Part shown: one piece after another, positions 21,501 to 25,984 of the stretch
Numbering within the stretch: the stretch's first letter is position 1
How the letters are laid out: each line of letters opens with the position of its first letter
Origin: Lobulomyces angularis
Taxonomy: Eukaryota; Chytridiomycota; Chytridiomycetes; Lobulomycetales; Lobulomycetaceae
Length of the DNA stretch: 25,984 nt
NCBI GenBank assembly: GCA_027604685.1
Contig: JADHYX010000320.1
Coordinates: forward strand, 1-25,984
Direction: 5' to 3'
Translations under genes and position numbers: made by a program
Notes under the pieces: model-generated
The model's input: only the letters and a program-made list of their open reading frames with translations
Told to the model about the DNA's origin: nothing
Databases searched by the model: none

Positions 21501-24500
21501 ATAATATGTTAATATGTACTTAAACTTAATATTTTTGAAAGAAGTTAGCAGACGGTTTAAGTTTCACCGCTGAAGTTGTAAACTATCATTTTTTCGTAAA
21601 AGAGGTCGTGTCTGAAAGTCTTTCTGTTGCACTTAATGCAATAGAAGTTACTGGTGATGCTGTTCAAATGAAAAATGTAAATGTTGTTATTTTTAAGTCT
21701 AACTTTTGTTTTTAGGACACTATTGAAGGGGCTAAATTAATTATTGAAAAAGAAGCGCTAATGGAGAATGGTTTCAGCAACAACTCACATTTGAATAACA
21801 CTTTATCACATTCGAGAAGCACTTCCTTACCTGTTAGCATTGAAAATTCTGTTAAAATTACTGAACCCACTCAAAAAGTTCAACCAAAGAAAAGCTTTTT
21901 ATCCAATTTGTTTTCCTTCATGAAAGAAAAGCCCACCGAAAAGGTTGCCATTAAACCAACGGAGGAAAAAGTTGCTATCGAACCAATGGAGGAAAAGGCT
22001 GATTCATCTCCTTCAAATCTTGTAAAATCTTCAAAAGTTCATTTGGAAAGTGAAGCGCAAGATCTTCCTAAAGTTAAAAGTTTGGAAAAGTTTAACTTGT
22101 TACCTTTGGAAGTTAAGCAAGAGTATGAAGAGCCAACTATAAAGAGTCATACTTTTGAAAATGACGATAAAGAATGTGAAGATGCAGCTATCAAACCTTT
22201 AAGCATTATACAGGATATGGAAGGAACCGATACCAACAGTGAAATTGCTGGAAAAGACGAAGAAGAAAGTTTAGTTGAACCTTCTAAAATTTATCAATAC
22301 GTCAATGAAGGAGCAGATAGTAAAAACGAAATTAATGGAGTCGATCATAAAGTAGATAAATTGGAAGAGGACTCTATTAACCGAAAGGAATACACTTCTG
22401 AATGTAAAGAAGACATTGTCAACCTGAATAAAAACGCCACTGAGTGTGAAGAACTCATTGTAGAAGTGAATGAAATTGCTCCTGAATGTAAAGAAGACAT
22501 TGTCGAAGTGGATGAAGTTGCTCCTGAATGTAAAGAAGGGATTGTCGAAGTGGGTGAAATTGCTCTTGAATGTAAAGAAGACATTGTCCAAGTGGATGAA
22601 ACTGTTTCTGAATGTAAAGAAGACGTTTTAGAACAAGAGAAAAAAATCTCTGAATGTAAAGAAGATTGTCACGTTGTTAATGATGTTGTTGGAATCTCCG
22701 ATAAATCTGAAAACAGTAACTCCATATATATTGTAAAAACATTAACTGATGTAAAAACTTCTAATGTAGCTGCTTCAGATTTTCTACAGCTCAATACTTT
22801 TTTAAAATCTTTGGTGGGACCTACACTGTTAACTGACGCTGAAAATGTAACAATTGAAGAAAGCATTTCACCAGACTGTATGTCAACTGAGGTCCAAACG
22901 ATTGAAGAAAGTAGTAATACATTAGAGTTAACAACACAAGTTGCTTTACTAAGCAGTGATGAAAGCAATCCAGATTCAATACTAGCCACTTCACAATTAA
23001 AGACTTTAATTGGTGCTGAAGATGTCAAAATAAGAGATGAGGAATCTTTGTCATCCTCAAATGCTGCAGCGTTAAAAACCCGGGAAATAGAAAGCAACAG
23101 TGAACGCGGCAATGTTGATAATGGGAGGATTAGTGAGCGTTTATTAAAACTTTTCCATCAAACTAACTCCGATATGGAGTCTCCTTCACGTGATTTTTCA
23201 GTAAACCTTGAAAGCCCCAACAATTCGAATGTGTCATCAGTATCTGGTATTGTTGAGGAAGAGCAAAATTTAGTAGTTACGGCTGAACACAATAATGAAA
23301 ATTTATCCACTGCTGTTACTGATTACGTTGATAGTGTGGAAAGTAGTGTGAAAGATGTTTCAGTTTTTAAGGAAGCAGCTATGAAACTTCCAAACAAAGC
23401 TACTGATGTGATAGATAAAGTTCCAGATGATTCTGCTATATTTGCAAAAGAATCTGCAAATGTGATAGAAGAAATTGAGGGTGTTTCCATTTTAAATGAA
23501 GAAATAGCGTCTGATGTTGTTTCTATCGAAAATGCTATTGAGCATTTTTCAGCCTTACCTGTTGAAAAAGACAGTATAAATTCCCAAAACACTGAATCTG
23601 CAAAAAATTTGTCAGATATTGCAGATTTGAATGTTGCAGAAAATGCTCAGAATGCTCTCCCTGAAGTAACGGAAGACGTTTCCAATTCTTCGAAAAAACC
23701 GTTGGAAACTACCAAGAAGGAAAAGAAAGAAACAAAAGTTGGATTCCTAAGTGAACGCTTAAGCAGATTATTTAATCTTACCAAAGCAGATGACCCTGTT
23801 GAATTAACTCCTCTTAATTACACTGATGAAAAAGCTAAGCTATCAAACTCCAAGGAAAGTAAGTTGTCTGAAAATTCTAAGGAGCAGCCTTTACATACGC
23901 CTCTTTCGTTAGAAATACCTATTGCTAATAAACCCAATGCAAGTCCCATTAAAGCAGAGGAGTCACCAATAAGACCAAATGTAAAAAGCGATGACAATAG
24001 AGATGCTATTGATGTTGATAAAAATCATATGCAAACAGTTGAAGATGTTACTACCTTAGATTCAAAGAGCCTAATGGTTTCAGAAAAATGTAGTACTAAG
24101 GATGATGCAGTTGCAGAAAAAACAGTGGATGTGAATCCGTTGGCTTTTGATGATAAAGATGAAGATGCTGCTGTTGAACAAGCATATGAAATGCAAGTTA
24201 ATACACCTATAATTTCCAAAGATGACGATGCTGCTGTTGAACAAGCATATGAAATGCAAGTTAATACACCTATAATTTCCAAAGATGACACAAGCTTACT
24301 TGCGTTTGATAATACTGCGGAATGGGCAAAGGAACCTTTTACAATCGAAAAATGTGTTAGGACTATTAATGAAGTAAGTGGTGAAGATGAAAGTCAGCAT
24401 ATGGATGATTCGGGGAGACAAGCAGAAGCTAACGATTTGAATGACATTCAGCCGACTTCTCTGCAAGAAGAGGTGCTATTCACCGCTTTAGATACCTCAG

Positions 24501-25653
24501 CAGCTGATGAAATGCCTTTGGCTCTTGAAGTTCAAACCTTTCCTGATTCAAACACAAATACCCCAGAGATTATGACTAATAAATCCCTTTATGTTGCTGA
24601 AGCATCCTTTTCTAAAGACAACCTGATTGCATCAGTGGCAAATAATGATTTCATAGTTACATCGGAAATGAACTACTTGGCTGACATTTTTTCATATATT
24701 AACGATAAAAGTGATACGAAACCTGTACCGAAACAGGAAGTTTTGTCACAATTACCAACAGAACCTCCACAACATACCAACTCTTTAGAGCTAGGCGAAA
24801 AACCAGCTATAATAGAAAAAGATACCTTAGACGAAGAACAGGTTTTTTTTACAATAAAATAAAAACTTTTCTTATTTTTTTTCTAAAATTACGAACCTTA
24901 TAGATAATGATTTTACCCGCAAGTGACACTGACGAAAAAAAGAGCACTGTGAGCGAATTAGAAGCTGAGTTTATTAAAGGGATCCTTGTGGAGATCATTG
25001 ATAAGATGAACTATTTGGGTAGGGAAGAGAAAGGAGAAGATCAAAAAAGTAATAATACAGATGAGGATGTACATAATTTGATGAGAGACATTGTGTTTGA
25101 AGTAGTTGATAATGTTGAAATTGTTTCAGGTAAAGGGAAAGATTTTGATGCTAAAATCACCCGATTTGATTCTGGGTTGTTGACTGAAGCGGAAGTAGAT
25201 TGTTACGATGTTCAATTATCCAGAGACATTAGCACAGACAGAGAAGTTGACCAGTCTCATAAAGAAGTTGAGAAAGAACTTTGCGAAGCTGATATAGAAA
25301 GAGATGCTGCTTTTGTATTAGCAGAAGAAAATCCAGATGCTCTTTCGCGCAATTCCCAATTTAACATTGAAAAAAATGAAGTGGATACTGTAGTTAATGC
25401 TATTGTTGACACAATATTAAAGGAGGCATTGCAAGAAATCAAAGAAGGCAACCAGCCAAAAGTAACAAGATCAGTAGAAATAAAACAAACATTTCAAGAA
25501 ATTAGCATGAGCGAAGTAAAAAAAATAATGTCAGACTTATCAGCTTTATCACTACCAGAACTAATTACAAAAGTAAAAAGTATCACTACAATCTTTGCGT
25601 ACATTCAAATTATTTTTTTTTTGGCAAGTTTTTTATTTAAATTATTCTTTTAA
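15550..25653 (+). CDS. Giant CBM48 (AMPK-type glycogen-binding) repeat protein
   Basis: Fifteen exons: 15550-16003, 16061-16513, 16555-17187, 17234-18745, 18802-20043, 20094-20239, 20287-20430, 20472-20934, 20988-21148, 21198-21320, 21369-21413, 21457-21498, 21542-21676, 21716-24841 and 24904-25653. Every junction keeps frame (3142 aa). The N-terminus is charged and helical (NEKLKERVEKLTNNK). Long Ser/Glu-rich, probably disordered tracts follow. A clear CBM48 lies at about residues 928-1013 (VVFTGTFDSWSQSLKLTR, YQYKFVVDGLWMVD, GNVNNYI) with both sugar-stacking Trp, the Lys and the Asn of the AMPK-beta module. Candidate PP1-docking motifs are KKSVSF (505-510) and KKRVSW (1341-1346). Four tandem-repeat blocks occur, and the C-terminus is very hydrophobic. 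Glycogen binding is expected from the module; a scaffold role is inferred. The last donor (gttttt at 24842) is weak and the tail may be spliced differently. Confidence 0.8.
18157..18438 (+). repeat. Degenerate 12-residue tandem repeat (about 36 bp)
   Basis: About eight copies of a unit like KSVAGVVSEEPL lie at residues 822-915, directly before the CBM48 module. Most are 36 bp and some 33 bp. Alternating Val/Leu and Glu/Lys could form a short amphipathic solenoid or coiled segment. The copies have diverged, so the array is older than the other repeats in this gene. Confidence 0.8.
18840..19121 (+). repeat. Near-identical tandem duplication, 141-bp (47-residue) unit
   Basis: Units begin at 18840 and 18981 with QKVSQPETEVVGEEA and run through EESSSKP. 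Over about 130 aligned bases I see only three substitutions (Ser/Cys, Glu/Val and one silent) before the ends diverge. The length is a multiple of three, so the frame is kept. It lies right after the CBM48 exon and looks recent. Confidence 0.9.
22400..22669 (+). repeat. Six and a third copies of a 42-bp (14-residue) Cys repeat
   Basis: Units start with E-C-K-E-D, for example ECKEDIVEVDEVAP, at 22400, 22442, 22484 and so on; a partial seventh ends at 22669 (residues 2080-2169). Each unit carries one Cys at the same place and an acidic amphipathic stretch. Cys is otherwise rare in this protein. Confidence 0.9.
24164..24289 (+). repeat. Identical 63-bp (21-residue) tandem duplication
   Basis: Two copies encoding DAAVEQAYEMQVNTPIISKD plus a further Asp lie at 24164-24226 and 24227-24289 with no base difference. 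The frame is kept. Identity at silent sites means the copy is very recent, or that it reflects gene conversion or an assembly artefact. Confidence 0.92.
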
Positions 25654-25984
25654 AAAAAAAAAATTAAAAAGAAATAATTTAATTTTTGTTATTTTTTTTT
25701 TTTTTTTTAACGTTTATATTTATTGTTATTTTTATTTTTTTTTTTTATCATTTTCATCCAATATTAATATATATATATATAAATTTTTTTTCATATATAT
25801 ATTAAAAAACAAAATAAATTAATTCTTTTTTTTTTTTTTTCTTTTTGGTTTATTTTTAGAAAAAAAAAATATGTATTAAAAAAATAAAAAAAGGAAAATT
25901 AGAAAAAAAAAAGAAAGAATTTTTATAATATAAAGGTGTATAAAAAGAAGATATGGTTAAGAAAAAAAAAATATAAAAAAAAAT
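25654..25984. other. AT-rich 3' flank, nothing recognised
   Basis: The last 331 bp are almost pure A/T, with poly-T and poly-A runs and a short TA microsatellite near 25767-25782. It is presumably the 3' UTR and spacer of the giant gene. No coding signal is seen. Confidence 0.6.

Noticed and set aside
22271..22591. Long minus-strand open frames opposite the giant gene (also 18150-18464, 22669-23112, 24025-24291)
   Set aside because: They mirror the tandem repeats and the Glu/Ser-rich codons of the plus-strand gene, have no starts or splice logic of their own, and match no family.
22400..22669. Regular 42-bp repeats as a CRISPR-like array
   Set aside because: There are no repeat/spacer alternations; the units are contiguous, coding, and multiples of three inside a eukaryotic gene.
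24907..25653. The last open frame as a separate gene
   Set aside because: It continues the same acidic composition, lies 45 bp after the preceding frame, and joins it in phase through a plausible intron with acceptor at 24903.

Overview
The window is a very AT-rich piece of a eukaryotic nuclear genome. It has homopolymer A/T tracts and genes cut by short spliceosomal introns, about 30-110 nt, with GTA-type donors and T-rich acceptors; one intron carries a perfect TACTAAC branch site. Protein families point to a fungus: a Pol12-type DNA polymerase alpha B subunit, a fungal-style mitochondrial PPR protein, an AMPK-type CBM48 protein and biotin-ligase-N-terminal-like proteins. The low GC, many introns, a Fanzor relic and a mitochondrial-plasmid-type polymerase relic suggest an early-diverging lineage, but the species cannot be fixed from the sequence. 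All three stop codons end intact genes here, so the standard code applies.

Region 1 (1-5.0 kb) is a cluster of three related genes, one on the minus strand and two on the plus strand. They encode single-pass membrane proteins with a GATase1-fold, BPL_N-like ectodomain. The Cys (GICLGA) and His-Glu (HPEA) motifs are kept in all three. The middle copy lacks a recognisable signal-peptide exon, and intron positions differ strongly between copies. Region 2 (5.3-6.6 kb) is a decayed minus-strand reading frame that looks like a Fanzor (eukaryotic TnpB-like) nuclease. Region 3 (7.0-12.2 kb) holds two plus-strand housekeeping genes: the DNA polymerase alpha B subunit (6 exons, 538 aa) and a LisH/CTLH/WD40 protein (15 exons, 569 aa). 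Between them lies a short relic of a family-B DNA polymerase of the mitochondrial linear plasmid type. Region 4 (12.5-15.1 kb, minus) is an 815-aa PPR protein, probably mitochondrial.

Region 5 (15.5-25.7 kb, plus) is one very large gene. I assembled 15 exons whose phases all agree, giving 3142 aa. The protein is acidic, repeat-rich and probably mostly disordered. It has one clear AMPK-beta-like glycogen-binding module (CBM48), two candidate PP1-docking motifs (KKSVSF and KKRVSW), four tandem-repeat blocks, a run of frame-neutral small exons and a possible C-terminal membrane anchor. I read it as a candidate PP1 glycogen scaffold, possibly membrane-tethered. It is the most interesting locus in the window.

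Apart from the three-gene family, neighbouring genes show no obvious functional link. Exon models were derived by eye from splice signals, frame continuity and family resemblance; no search or transcript evidence was available.
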